Made by a program: the position numbers and the translations under genes
From: Crocosphaera sp.
GTDB taxonomy: Bacteria; Cyanobacteriota; Cyanobacteriia; Cyanobacteriales; Microcystaceae
Direction of reading: 5' to 3'
Assembly: GCA_030065205.1 (NCBI GenBank)
Contig: JASJDN010000001.1
Coordinates: 1-64,000, forward strand
DNA length: 64,000 nucleotides
Shown: piece by piece, positions 16,374 to 24,869 of the stretch
Position numbering within the stretch: position 1 is the first letter of the stretch
How the letters are laid out: each line of letters begins with the position of its first letter
The notes under the pieces: model-generated
What the model was told of the DNA's origin: nothing
Seen by the model: only the letters and a program-made list of their open reading frames with translations
Database searches by the model: none

Positions 16374-17773
16374 CTACGCCAAAATAGTAGACTTTCTAAG
16401 CAATTATTGAATAATTTATTATCTTCATGTTTTTTTTGTTGCCACTCTCGAGAAATTTGTAATATGATTTCTGATGCTGTTCCATATAAAGGAAATAATT
16501 GAGAAATTTGCTGAATTTTTATTTTATTTTTCATAGCTAAAGCAACTAGATGAATGATTTCATCACTATTATGACCAATGATATGACACCCTAAAATTAG
16601 ACCATTACGACGAGTGATTAATTTACAAAATCCAGTGGTTTCGTTGACTATTTTTACTTTAACTAAGGTTTTATAATTTTGTTTGATAATAATTAAATCA
16701 TCTTTATATGTTTGTTTCGCTTCGGTTTCTCTTAGTCCCACCCTTGAAACAATAGGATTGGTTAAAATTCGCGTAGGATGGAAAGTATAATTCACTTTAA
16801 AAAAAGGATAAAAAATAGCATTTTTAACAGCAATACTGGCTTCATATTGAGCTATATTAGATGCAAAAGAATGACGACAAGCATAAATATTTGGGTTTGT
16901 GGTCTGTAATTTATTATTAATCTTAATTTGTCCTGCTTCTAGGTTAACCTTTACCCCTTTTAAATTTAATCCTTTTATATTTTGTTTTGTTTGATTGATG
17001 ATAATAATCTCATCAGTTTCTATGGCTTCATTTCCTGCTTGTATCCATTTTTTACCTTCAATTTTTCTGACTTGCGTAATTGGACAGTTACTTAGTAATT
17101 TTATTCCTTCTGTTTCTAAGATAGCTTGAATTAACGGTACAATCTGCTCATCTTCTTGGGGTAAAATATTAGATGTTTCAACAATTAGAGTAATGTCTTT
17201 CCCTAAATAGTTTAATTGTTGTGCGAGTTCAATACCTAAAGAGGTTTGTGAGAGAATTACGATATTTTGGGGAAGTGTATCTATGTCTAATATTTCCGGA
17301 ACAATATAGCCAACCTCTGTTAGTCCTTGAATATTAGGAATCCTAGAGATGGAACCCGTCGCTAACAAATAACGACGCGATCGCAAGGTTCTATTGTTGA
17401 GAACCAAACCCAACTGAGGAAGACGACAAAATTCTCCTGATTCTTCAATAATATCTACCCCTAAATGGGCTAATTTGTCTAAAGGGTTGACAAGTTTGAT
17501 ATCTTGTTTAACTTCATGTCTCCATTGTTTGATTTGCTGAGAATCTAAATTAGAAACGGGATTAATGTTCAGATCCCATTGAGTTAAATAATGCCAATGA
17601 CGATCAATGTCCATTAAATAATTAAGCATTAAACTATCAGGTTCATGCCAATTATTATTATTGAGGTCTCCCAAAACTAAAGCCACTCTTGCTTTGTATT
17701 TTATGGCTTGTGAAGCTGCAAAAAAAGCCTCTAAGGTATGACCAATAATAACGAGATCATAATCTAAACTCAT
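16358..17773 (-). CDS. Degenerate pyridine nucleotide-disulfide oxidoreductase paralogue
   Basis: A 471-residue protein with the layout of dihydrolipoamide dehydrogenase/mercuric reductase: an N-terminal FAD-binding region, an NAD-binding region about 165-270, and a C-terminal dimerisation domain about 340-460. Key residues are altered. The first dinucleotide loop reads I-I-G-H-T-L-E-A instead of GxGxxG. The C-x-x-x-x-C redox pair near residue 45 is absent (W-H-E-P-D-S-L in its place). The C-terminal H-P-T-x-x-E is replaced by L-Y-G-T-A-S-E. Thiol-disulfide chemistry is therefore unlikely, and it may be a regulatory or structural paralogue. Very AT-rich. Starts 22 bp after the debranching-enzyme gene, suggesting co-transcription. 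Confidence 0.75.
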   Translation of the reverse strand: MSLDYDLVIIGHTLEAFFAASQAIKYKARVALVLGDLNNNNWHEPDSLMLNYLMDIDRHWHYLTQWDLNINPVSNLDSQQIKQWRHEVKQDIKLVNPLDKLAHLGVDIIEESGEFCRLPQLGLVLNNRTLRSRRYLLATGSISRIPNIQGLTEVGYIVPEILDIDTLPQNIVILSQTSLGIELAQQLNYLGKDITLIVETSNILPQEDEQIVPLIQAILETEGIKLLSNCPITQVRKIEGKKWIQAGNEAIETDEIIIINQTKQNIKGLNLKGVKVNLEAGQIKINNKLQTTNPNIYACRHSFASNIAQYEASIAVKNAIFYPFFKVNYTFHPTRILTNPIVSRVGLRETEAKQTYKDDLIIIKQNYKTLVKVKIVNETTGFCKLITRRNGLILGCHIIGHNSDEIIHLVALAMKNKIKIQQISQLFPLYGTASEIILQISREWQQKKHEDNKLFNNCLESLLFWRRKWKL

Positions 17774-17795
17774 TGGTTAATTTGGGATAGTTTAT

Positions 17796-19775
17796 TTAAG
17801 ACAATTCATTAATGTTAGCCCAAACCCTTAACACTTCCCCTACACTCCAAGCTTGGGCAAAACAGCCTCTTGGAATCATCGGGGCATCCCCATCAAAAAT
17901 TTCGCTAATACTGCCCACACACCCATCATTGAGATGGTTGGCCATGGGTTCAAGAAAACTATTAGCCAAGTTGCGATCGCCATAAACTCGCCAATGGGCT
18001 TCCACAAACGGACCAATTAACCAGGCCCACACCGTTCCTTGATGGTAACTTCTATCCCTCGACACTTGATCTCCCCCGTAACGGCCCTGATATTGGTGAT
18101 GGGTGGTACAAAGCGATCGCAGTCCGTGGGAGGTAATTAACATTTTCGCCACCGTATCCACCACTGACTTTTGTTGTTCGGGTTTGAGTAAAGGTGCAGT
18201 GGTTTTATTGTGGGGTAGGGAAACGGCAAAAATTTGATTGGGCCGCATGGACTTATCGTGGCCATTGGGACTATCCAGGACATCCTGACAATATTTGAGG
18301 GAAGGATGCCAATAACGTTGAAAGCCGGCATGGGTATGACGGGCCATGGTTTTATATTCCCCGGTGGGTTGTCCTAAAATGTCCCCAATTTCAATCATAA
18401 TTGTTAGGGCGTTGTACCAAAGAACATTCACTTCGATGGGTTTACCGTGACGAGGGGTTACCACCCACTCCCCTACTTTGGCATCCATCCAAGTTAACTG
18501 AGTGCCTTCTTGACCCGCATAGATCAGATGATCGCTATCAAGATGAATATTGTACCGGGTTCCTTGACGGTGAGATTCGATCACATCTTGTAGGAGGGGA
18601 TAAAGGTCTTTGAGTAGGGTAATATCTCCTGTGACGCTATAGTAAACACGGATGGCCTCAAAATACCAAAGGATAGCGTCTACTGTGTTGTATTGAGGGG
18701 TTTGGCTATCATCGGGGAAAACATTGGGTAACATTCCCCCGTCCAGGTATTTAGAAAAGGTACTGAGAATATCGTGAGCAATATCAGGCCGGCCTGTGGT
18801 TAAAGTTAACCCAGGTAAAGCAATCATGGTATCTCGTCCCCAGTCTGCAAACCAAGGATAACCAGCAATGATGGTTTTGCCCTCTGGGTTATGGGTGGAA
18901 GGGCGTTCAACAATAAATTGATCCGCCGCTAAGACCAATTGTTTCACCCAAGGACGGGAAAAATGGGAACAGCGTTTGAGTAACCCCTGTTCATAATCGT
19001 AGCGTTGTTGCAGGGCGACTTCTCCCTCTAAAGGGAATTGAGGGTTGGTACTAGCGACAATGGTTAAAGACTCTCCGGGGGTGAGGGTTCTGTTAAAGGT
19101 GGCGGCATTGTAGTGATCGTCTCGATCCCATAATCCCCGATATCGTTCCATGGCTAAATCATAGCCCAAATGCCAATGATAGTTTAAGGTGACTTCTGCC
19201 CCTTGGCCCCACAGATAAAAGGGGGTTGCTTCTGCATAGGGGGTGACACATAGGCCCTTTGGTACTTCTTCTACCCCCATTTTCCACTGTCCTGATTGAG
19301 TGGTTCCATGATGATCACGGTAGTTAACTAGGGCTTTGATGGATAATTGTAAAGCTTTGCTGCCTCGTTTAAAGGTATAACGGGTGTAGGTGGTATTTTC
19401 CCCTTGCTGCATCCAAACTCTTTTTTCAATCAGTGCATCTCCACAAGCAAAGGTCCAAACGGGAATCGTCCCTTCCAAGCGGAAACTCTCAATGTTCAAA
19501 TAGCCTTGGGGAGAAATCGTCCCATCGAACCAACGGTTTGTAAAGCAAGAATAGGTTTGATAATCGTATTGGATGGTTTCATCCAGTTTTGAAAGGAGTA
19601 GGGTTCGCTTCAGTGGTGGATTCAACGCAGCAATCAATAACCCATGATAACAACGGGTAATGACCCCTGATATTGTCCCGCAACCATAGCCCCCAATGCC
19701 GTTAGTAATCAACCATTCCCTTGATTGGGCCGTGCTTAAATTACCGCAGATTTCCCGTCCATAGTTAAAGGTCAT
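17796..19775 (-). CDS. Amylo-alpha-1,6-glucosidase / glycogen debranching enzyme (GDE family)
   Basis: A 659-residue cytoplasmic enzyme predicted to hydrolyse alpha-1,6 branch points of glycogen, the main cyanobacterial carbon store. It has the GDE N-terminal domain (about 1-230, with N-G-I-G-G-Y-G-C-G-T near the start) and the (alpha/alpha)6 GH133-type catalytic domain (about 275-655). The latter includes P-W-F-A-D-W-G-R-D-T, T-W-M-D-A-K and the late Y-H-Q-G-T-V-W-A-W segment. The conserved Asp residues in the last two are likely catalytic. Length is typical of the bacterial archaeal-type debranching family. Less AT-rich than its downstream partner. ATG start at 19775. Confidence 0.9.
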   Translation of the reverse strand: MTFNYGREICGNLSTAQSREWLITNGIGGYGCGTISGVITRCYHGLLIAALNPPLKRTLLLSKLDETIQYDYQTYSCFTNRWFDGTISPQGYLNIESFRLEGTIPVWTFACGDALIEKRVWMQQGENTTYTRYTFKRGSKALQLSIKALVNYRDHHGTTQSGQWKMGVEEVPKGLCVTPYAEATPFYLWGQGAEVTLNYHWHLGYDLAMERYRGLWDRDDHYNAATFNRTLTPGESLTIVASTNPQFPLEGEVALQQRYDYEQGLLKRCSHFSRPWVKQLVLAADQFIVERPSTHNPEGKTIIAGYPWFADWGRDTMIALPGLTLTTGRPDIAHDILSTFSKYLDGGMLPNVFPDDSQTPQYNTVDAILWYFEAIRVYYSVTGDITLLKDLYPLLQDVIESHRQGTRYNIHLDSDHLIYAGQEGTQLTWMDAKVGEWVVTPRHGKPIEVNVLWYNALTIMIEIGDILGQPTGEYKTMARHTHAGFQRYWHPSLKYCQDVLDSPNGHDKSMRPNQIFAVSLPHNKTTAPLLKPEQQKSVVDTVAKMLITSHGLRSLCTTHHQYQGRYGGDQVSRDRSYHQGTVWAWLIGPFVEAHWRVYGDRNLANSFLEPMANHLNDGCVGSISEIFDGDAPMIPRGCFAQAWSVGEVLRVWANINELS

Positions 19776-19884
19776 GAATACTCAATGGATTAACGCTCCT
19801 GGTTAGGAAGATTGTATAAACTTTTTGGGTGAATGTTCTATTATTTAACTATGTCTTCTTATTGTTCGGGGTCAGGTCTCCAAC

Positions 19885-20100
19885 TCAATGCTCTTGGTTA
19901 CTGGTGTTAGAGGGACAGTCTAACCAATCGTAGATTTTATCTAATTGGTATAAATTAATGAGACCATATTGCCACAAAAGCATCGGTAACGGCCCTTGGG
20001 TTTGTTCCATAGAACGTTGAGCAACAGCAATGGAGTCAGCAGATAAATATAGTTCTTCGTGTAAAAAACGTAAGAATTGTTTGTAGGTGGTGTGTGACAT
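19885..20100 (-). CDS. DUF2949-family small protein, 71 aa
   Basis: A small soluble helical protein matching a cyanobacteria-specific family of unknown function, with the L-x-x-E-L-x-L-S-x-x-S-I-x-x-A and L-P-x-x-L-W-Q-Y-G-L-I-x-L-x-Q-L pattern. I chose ATG 20100. An upstream in-frame GTG would add nine residues but lies over the likely binding site (an AAGG stretch about 12 bases before the ATG). The gene stands alone; its role is unknown. Confidence 0.7.
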   Translation of the reverse strand: MSHTTYKQFLRFLHEELYLSADSIAVAQRSMEQTQGPLPMLLWQYGLINLYQLDKIYDWLDCPSNTSNQEH

Positions 20101-20658
20101 AGTAATCTTACCTTGAGGAGTAATCACAAATAATGGTCTGGGTTCTAAGAACTGATCATGATTTTTGCTTCTGGTGATAATTGATTGAGCTTTGAGTTAA
20201 TGGGTATAGATATAACTTTTTTTTAGAAAGCTAACTGGATACAGGCTAAGTTTTTAGGATATTTCATCCTATTTATCCCCTGTTTTCTTCTCAATACATT
20301 CAGTTATCAGAAAAACAACTTTTTGGCCAGAATTATTCAGTTATTCTTCTTGTTTCTCTTCACACCATCAACCAATCTACTGATGAGCATCTATCAAATT
20401 TAACTGCCTTTTATTATTAAACTAATTTAGGTTTAATGTCAGGCAACTATAGAGATAACTTGCAAAATCAACGAATCTCTTTTCTCTGATGATCTCATTG
20501 CTAAAATATGCCTGAGGTAAGTCTAAGGGGTAACTTAGAACTCCGAACTCAGGTGGAGTAAGTTCTTCTCTCTATGTTATGTGTAGATCGTATTATAAAT
20601 AATTTAGAAAATCTATAGATATTTGTCAAACCCTTGGTTCATAAAACTTATTATTGTT
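20101..20658. other. Intergenic region, 558 bp, no gene recognised
   Basis: No convincing open frame was found on either strand. A small inverted pair (actcc / ggagt) with flanking complementary aactt-type bases lies around 20539-20565 and may be part of a structured RNA or the leader of one of the flanking genes. The region ahead of 20128 would hold the promoter of the DUF2949 gene. Confidence 0.4.
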
Positions 20659-21171
20659 TTAAGGCTTCCAAGAGGTATTTTCTATAAATTTAATTTCTAG
20701 TTCATCTCCTGCTTCAATCCCTAACTCTTTCGCCCTTCCGCCGGGTAGTTCAATCACTTGGTCAACTAAGTTTTCGGGTCCGTAAGTGGGGCAGGGATCA
20801 ACACTACAAGGGGGAACATTGTCTAAAACAGCTTTTACTCTACCATTGGCCAGAAAAATCATATCTAAAGAAATATTAACATTTTTCATCCAAAATCTAA
20901 CTGGACGTAGCTGTTCAAACACAAAAATCATGCCTCGATTTTTATCTAAAGATTGACGATACATTAAGCCAATTTGTTGTTGTTGGGGGGTTTTGGCTAC
21001 TTCTAACTCGATCAGGGTTTCTTCTATTTGAACCGTCGCTTCAATGGGAAGGTATTGCCCCTTGTCTGTAATTTCTTGGGTTCCCTCTTTGGTATATTTT
21101 GCCTGGGTAGAAGAGGAACATCCCATTAAAAAAAGACTAATTAAAAAAATAAAACTAATCGTTTTGAACAT
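20659..21171 (-). CDS. DUF192-family lipoprotein
   Basis: A 170-residue protein with an N-terminal signal sequence and lipobox (F-L-M-G-C, Cys18), so it is predicted to be lipid-anchored in the envelope. Residues about 50-165 form the DUF192 domain, recognised by G-L-M-Y-R-x-S-L, R-G-M-I-F-V-F, F-W-M-K-N-V-x-I-S-L-D-M-I-F and the terminal G-D-x-L-E-I. The family is of unknown function and widespread. Separate from the response-regulator gene by 57 bp on the same strand. Confidence 0.85.
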   Translation of the reverse strand: MFKTISFIFLISLFLMGCSSSTQAKYTKEGTQEITDKGQYLPIEATVQIEETLIELEVAKTPQQQQIGLMYRQSLDKNRGMIFVFEQLRPVRFWMKNVNISLDMIFLANGRVKAVLDNVPPCSVDPCPTYGPENLVDQVIELPGGRAKELGIEAGDELEIKFIENTSWKP

Positions 21172-21228
21172 AATATTTGATAAATTGTTTCAAAAATAAA
21201 TTTTACAAATCCCTTCCCACCTTACCGG

Positions 21229-21909
21229 TTATCCTTCTCGCAAAACGTAACCCACTCCACGAACGGTATGAATTAAGCGTTTATGATTCTCATTTTCTAT
21301 TTTGAGCCGTAAATAACGAATATAAACCTCAATGACGTTAGATTCTCCTTGGAAGTCTTCTCCCCAAACATTTTCTAAAATCTTCTCTCGACTTAATACT
21401 TCTTGAGGATGAGACATCAGATATTTAAGTAATTCAAATTCTTTCATGGTTAAAGCAATAGGATTATTGTTAACAAAAAGTTGTCGTGTTGTCAAGTCAA
21501 GAATAATATCTTTATATTGTAATTGTTCTTTAACAACTTGAGGTGGGGTTAAATAAAAGCGAACTAATTTTAACAGTGCTGGACTATAATCGGTTTTTAA
21601 GAGATAATCATCGGCCCCTGCTTCTAAACAAGCCACCCTTTCTTCGACGGTTTCTGTATTAATCATCATAATTAAAATGAGGGATGGTTGCAGTTTTCTC
21701 AACTGCGTACAAAGGGTAAATCCGGTGTTATCATTAAGCTGGCAATTGATCATCACCATTGCAGGTTGATGGGTTTTCACATTTTCAATAGCTTGACGGC
21801 TATCATTAATAATAATGGGTGTATAGCCAGCTTCTTGCAATTCTGGCGCGATACGCTGACTAAACAAATAATCAAGTTTGACGAGAACAATACAAGGATT
21901 TAAACTCAT
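21229..21909 (-). CDS. OmpR-type response regulator with degenerate receiver
   Basis: A 226-residue protein with a receiver domain (about 5-118) and an OmpR/PhoB winged-helix DNA-binding domain (about 130-224, with E-F-E-L-L-K-Y-L and the final H-T-V-R-G-V-G-Y). The phospho-acceptor Asp is replaced by Asn55 (M-V-M-I-N-C-Q-L), and the acidic pair after strand one is K-L-D, not D-D. The late Lys is kept. It should therefore be a pseudo-receiver acting without normal phosphorylation. ATG 21909 lies one base after the lptC stop, so the two genes form an operon. A TTG 72 bp upstream would fall inside lptC and is rejected. Confidence 0.85.
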   Translation of the reverse strand: MSLNPCIVLVKLDYLFSQRIAPELQEAGYTPIIINDSRQAIENVKTHQPAMVMINCQLNDNTGFTLCTQLRKLQPSLILIMMINTETVEERVACLEAGADDYLLKTDYSPALLKLVRFYLTPPQVVKEQLQYKDIILDLTTRQLFVNNNPIALTMKEFELLKYLMSHPQEVLSREKILENVWGEDFQGESNVIEVYIRYLRLKIENENHKRLIHTVRGVGYVLREG

Positions 21910-21910
21910 T

Positions 21911-23080
21911 TTACTCTGGGAAAATTTCGGTAACGACTCGTTGTTGGCGATCGCTATTCGTGACCACAATATTATTATCAACTAACGTACCGACGGCTTT
22001 TTCTCCGGTTAAATTAAACTTCGGGTTTTGATTTTGTTCATAAATGACATTCCCATCGGCTTCAATGGTTTGATTGACGATATTCCAGGTTAAATTATTG
22101 GCATACAATTTACTATCATTCATTTGACTGTTTCCTTTCACCCCTCCTTTAAGATAAGCCATATTTTCTGCTAGGTTAACATGACCTTCGTTACCGGTAA
22201 TGGTGATATTTTGGGCGTATTGAATCAATTGCACCGGTTCGCTGGAATAAACTTGACGGGTTTGATAGTGCCAAATAATTTCGTTAGTGGCTATTTGTAG
22301 AGGGGGTTTCAGGGATTTATATTCGATATTTTCTTTAACGATAATTTGTTTTTTATCTAATAGAACCCTCGCTTTATTGGCGACGAGGCGATCGGTAATG
22401 GTTTTATCTTGGAACTTGATCATTTTTAAGGGGCGATCGCCGATCACCGTTTGTTTGGCAACTTCCCAGATTAAATGTTCTGTTTCTAACTTTAATCGTT
22501 GTTGTTCGGAAGTGGCTTTAATTTTCCCGTTTAATTCTAATTTTTGTTCACGGGTGTTATATTTACCTTCATTGGCCGATGCTTCGAGTTGAGGGTGAGA
22601 ACCTCGAACGTTTTTGCGAACGGTTAATAGGGATGCTTTGGGTTGCCATTCCACTTCTTCGCTACGAAGAACTGCTTTATTACGAGGGTCTACCGCCACC
22701 ACATTCTCTTTGAGAAAAATCTCGGCCCCGTCTTTCTGGATAACGCCATAATCCGATTTTACCTGTAAGACGACTTTCCCATCTTCAAAAATATTGCCTT
22801 TAACGGCGGTTAAATTAGCTGTTTTGCGATCGGGACTGTATTTAGCCTCATCTACCTGTATTTTCCAAAGAATTTCTCCTTCAGCGTTGGATTGTTCTAG
22901 GGTTGCATTTTGTAGTTTTAAATTGGTTTCGTCTCTGGTTTCGCCGGAGGTTTCTACGGTTTGGCTTCCTTGCTGACTCGATTGACAGGCAACTATGCTG
23001 AGGAGTAATAGTAAGATCAGCCCTTTGACCCATTTTAGGGGTATAAATTGCCCTTGTCTCAATTGATGCTGTTGGTTCAT
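21911..23080 (-). CDS. lptC: LPS export periplasmic protein LptC (cyanobacterial long form)
   Basis: A 389-residue envelope protein with an N-terminal hydrophobic segment (about 17-31) ending in a lipobox-like S-I-V-A-C. The remainder is mostly beta strand. The LptC signature (L-x-N-A-T-L-E-Q-x-x-x-x-G-x-x-x-W-K-I-Q-V-x-x-A-x-Y) lies at about 56-82. Cyanobacterial members are about twice the length of the E. coli protein because the beta-jellyroll OstA-like region is repeated, as here. It would bridge lipopolysaccharide from the inner-membrane ABC transporter to the periplasmic path. Upstream in an operon with the degenerate response regulator. Confidence 0.85.
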   Translation of the reverse strand: MNQQHQLRQGQFIPLKWVKGLILLLLLSIVACQSSQQGSQTVETSGETRDETNLKLQNATLEQSNAEGEILWKIQVDEAKYSPDRKTANLTAVKGNIFEDGKVVLQVKSDYGVIQKDGAEIFLKENVVAVDPRNKAVLRSEEVEWQPKASLLTVRKNVRGSHPQLEASANEGKYNTREQKLELNGKIKATSEQQRLKLETEHLIWEVAKQTVIGDRPLKMIKFQDKTITDRLVANKARVLLDKKQIIVKENIEYKSLKPPLQIATNEIIWHYQTRQVYSSEPVQLIQYAQNITITGNEGHVNLAENMAYLKGGVKGNSQMNDSKLYANNLTWNIVNQTIEADGNVIYEQNQNPKFNLTGEKAVGTLVDNNIVVTNSDRQQRVVTEIFPE

Positions 23081-23150
23081 TCCCTTGTTAGATACTATTT
23101 AGGCTAATGGGCATCATTGTAACGCTTCTCAAGAACAAATTAGACAAGGA

Positions 23151-23235
23151 GTGTGGGGAGGGATAAGATGACGAGGTGACGGGGTGATGGGGTGAGGGGG
23201 GGAATATCTATCAATGATTTCTCCCAGTCTCCCCC
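23151..23235. repeat. Composite repeat module, copy 1
   Basis: A G-rich segment containing gataagatgacg, gacggggtgatggggtga and atcaatgatttctccc. The reverse complement of nearly the same sequence is at 59730-59806. Here it sits directly beside the 23222-23362 array and between lptC and hemF. Confidence 0.8.
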
Positions 23236-23362
23236 TCTCCCAGTCTCCCAGTCTCCCCCTCTCCCAGTCTCCCAGTCTCCCCCTCTCCCAGTCTCCCAGT
23301 CTCCCCCTCTCCCAGTCTCCCCCTCTCCCAGTCTCCCAGTCTCCCAGTCTCCCAGTCTCCCT
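23222..23362. repeat. Short tandem repeat array (cccagtct / ccccctct units)
   Basis: About 140 bp of seven- and eight-base units alternating cccagtct and ccccctct in short higher-order groups. It lies just after the hemF stop. Open frames through it are low-complexity and not genes. Confidence 0.9.
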
Positions 23363-23371
23363 CTGCCTCTT

Positions 23372-24403
23372 TTAAGCGTTCCAGTTAGCCCAATCTTGCG
23401 GTTTTAGGAAAGTATCATATAACTCAGCTTCGGGGGTATTGGGTTCCGGTTGATAGCAGTATTCCCAACGAACCAAAGGAGGTAAAGACATTAAAATTGA
23501 TTCGGTTCGACCATTGGTTTGTAGACCGAAAATGGTGCCGCGATCGTACACTAAATTAAATTCTACATACCGTCCCCGACGATACAATTGAAATTGTCGT
23601 TCTCTGTCTCCATATTCTGTATTACGACGTTTTTCCACAATAGGAAGATAAGCGGGTAAAAAGGTTCGTCCACAGTCATTGACAAAGGCAAATATTTCTT
23701 CCCAAGTCCGAGGGGTTAAAGGAGATAATTGATTACTATAGTTTGCTGCTGCTTTATCTGCATGGGGACCGCGATATAAGGGGTCAGTCCCATCTTGATA
23801 GTCAAAGAAAAGACCTCCAATCCCACGGGTTTCTTGACGGTGTTTGAGATAGAAATATTCATCACACCAGGGTTTAAACACGGGATAATATTCGGGGTGA
23901 TGTTTGTCGCAAGTTTCCTTTAATGTGCGATGAAACTGAACGACATCTTCGGCAAAGGGATAATAGGGAGTTAAGTCAATACCACCGCCAAACCACCACA
24001 CTGGCCCCGCTTCAAAATAGCGATAGTTAAGGTGAACAGTGGGAACATAAGGGTTGCGGGGATGGAGTACCATAGAGGTTCCTGTGGCGTAGAAACCGTG
24101 GCCTTCTGCTTCGGGACGCTGTTTAAGGATGGAGGGAGGTAACTGTTTTCCCCACACTTCAGAAAAGTTTACCCCACCTTGTTCTAATAAATTACCGTCT
24201 CTAAGGACACGAGAACGGCCACCCCCCCCTTCTTCTCTCTGCCAACTATCTTCCTGAAATTGACCCTTCCCGTCTGCTTGTTGGAGTCCTTGGCAAATTT
24301 CATCTTGAAGGGTTTTCATGAACTCACTGACCCGTGTTTTTGCATCGCTAGGGGGTAAGGAAGTTTGTTGAGGGGTGGTAACGTCTGTTGTTATCGGGGT
24401 CAT
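23372..24403 (-). CDS. hemF: Oxygen-dependent coproporphyrinogen III oxidase
   Basis: A 343-residue cytoplasmic enzyme that decarboxylates two propionates of coproporphyrinogen III to give protoporphyrinogen IX, using oxygen, on the path to haem, chlorophyll and bilins. The family signature V-H-L-N-Y-R-Y-F-E and the following [10 protein letters not shown] are present, with the conserved His, Asp and Arg residues. R-G-G-x-x-F-D-Y appears slightly changed, as G-G-L-F-F-D-Y. Length is normal. ATG start at 24403. The short tandem repeat array lies 10 bp past the stop. Confidence 0.95.
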   Translation of the reverse strand: MTPITTDVTTPQQTSLPPSDAKTRVSEFMKTLQDEICQGLQQADGKGQFQEDSWQREEGGGGRSRVLRDGNLLEQGGVNFSEVWGKQLPPSILKQRPEAEGHGFYATGTSMVLHPRNPYVPTVHLNYRYFEAGPVWWFGGGIDLTPYYPFAEDVVQFHRTLKETCDKHHPEYYPVFKPWCDEYFYLKHRQETRGIGGLFFDYQDGTDPLYRGPHADKAAANYSNQLSPLTPRTWEEIFAFVNDCGRTFLPAYLPIVEKRRNTEYGDRERQFQLYRRGRYVEFNLVYDRGTIFGLQTNGRTESILMSLPPLVRWEYCYQPEPNTPEAELYDTFLKPQDWANWNA

Positions 24404-24667
24404 AATTTGGTTTTAGGACTTTTACTGAAACATTCAATTCGTAACTTGTCGATGACACTGACAAAGCTACTCATAGATCAATCTAAGGCTTACTGGGTCA
24501 GAAGTATCATTAAGTTTAGTAAAGTCTTCTCAGTTTCTAATTTATTGCCACATTTCAGGAAGTTTAATCTCGGTATAATAAAATTCCATAATTTCTGTTA
24601 CTTCAGGAAACTCATCTTCAAAACTTTGTTGCAATAAAGATAAAACCTATTAACGAACATTAAAACC

Positions 24668-24803
24668 TATAGCAATCAGTAATGATATGTGAGAAATGAT
24701 GAGGACATAATGGTATTATGTCCCTACAAATCCACCCTTGTAGGGATTTAACACTGTTAAATCCTCTTGGTCATTTTCTCACAACTGAAACCTGATTGCT
24801 ATA
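24668..24803. mobile_element. 136-bp MITE-like element with about 33-bp inverted ends
   Basis: Both ends read tatagcaatcag inwards, and about ten bases further in both carry gtgagaaa-atga, so the terminal inverted repeats span about 33 bases with mismatches. The interior holds two more palindromes (ggacataatg.. / ..tatgtcc and ccctacaa / ttgtaggg). No coding capacity. The termini end in TA, which is compatible with a TA target. Confidence 0.7.
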
Positions 24804-24811
24804 ATTTTGTC

Positions 24812-24868
24812 GGGTGAAAAAATCAGATATTTATCTCGACTACCCGTAAAATCGAAAACTTTGTCCAT
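24812..24868. repeat. Decayed A-family repeat at the 3' end of the kinase gene
   Basis: The segment cagatatttatctcgacta followed by aaaactttg(t)ccatcc resembles the A-family core at 31410-31461 with several substitutions. Its right end abuts the kinase stop codon, the same arrangement as at 16, 31 and 55 kb. Confidence 0.5.
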
Positions 24869-24869
24869 C

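Larger units (their letters stand above)
24404..24869. other. Intergenic region holding a gene remnant and two repeats
   Basis: No full gene is seen between hemF and the large kinase gene. A 30-codon minus-strand open frame at 24542-24634 (TTG start, acidic, ending E-M-W-Q) looks like the 3' end of a lost gene. A 136-bp inverted-repeat element (24668-24803) and a decayed A-family repeat (about 24812-24868) follow. Confidence 0.55.

Noticed and set aside
23192-23407. Open frame of S-Q-S-P-P-L-P-V-type repeats
   Set aside because: Translation of the tandem repeat array, not a protein gene.
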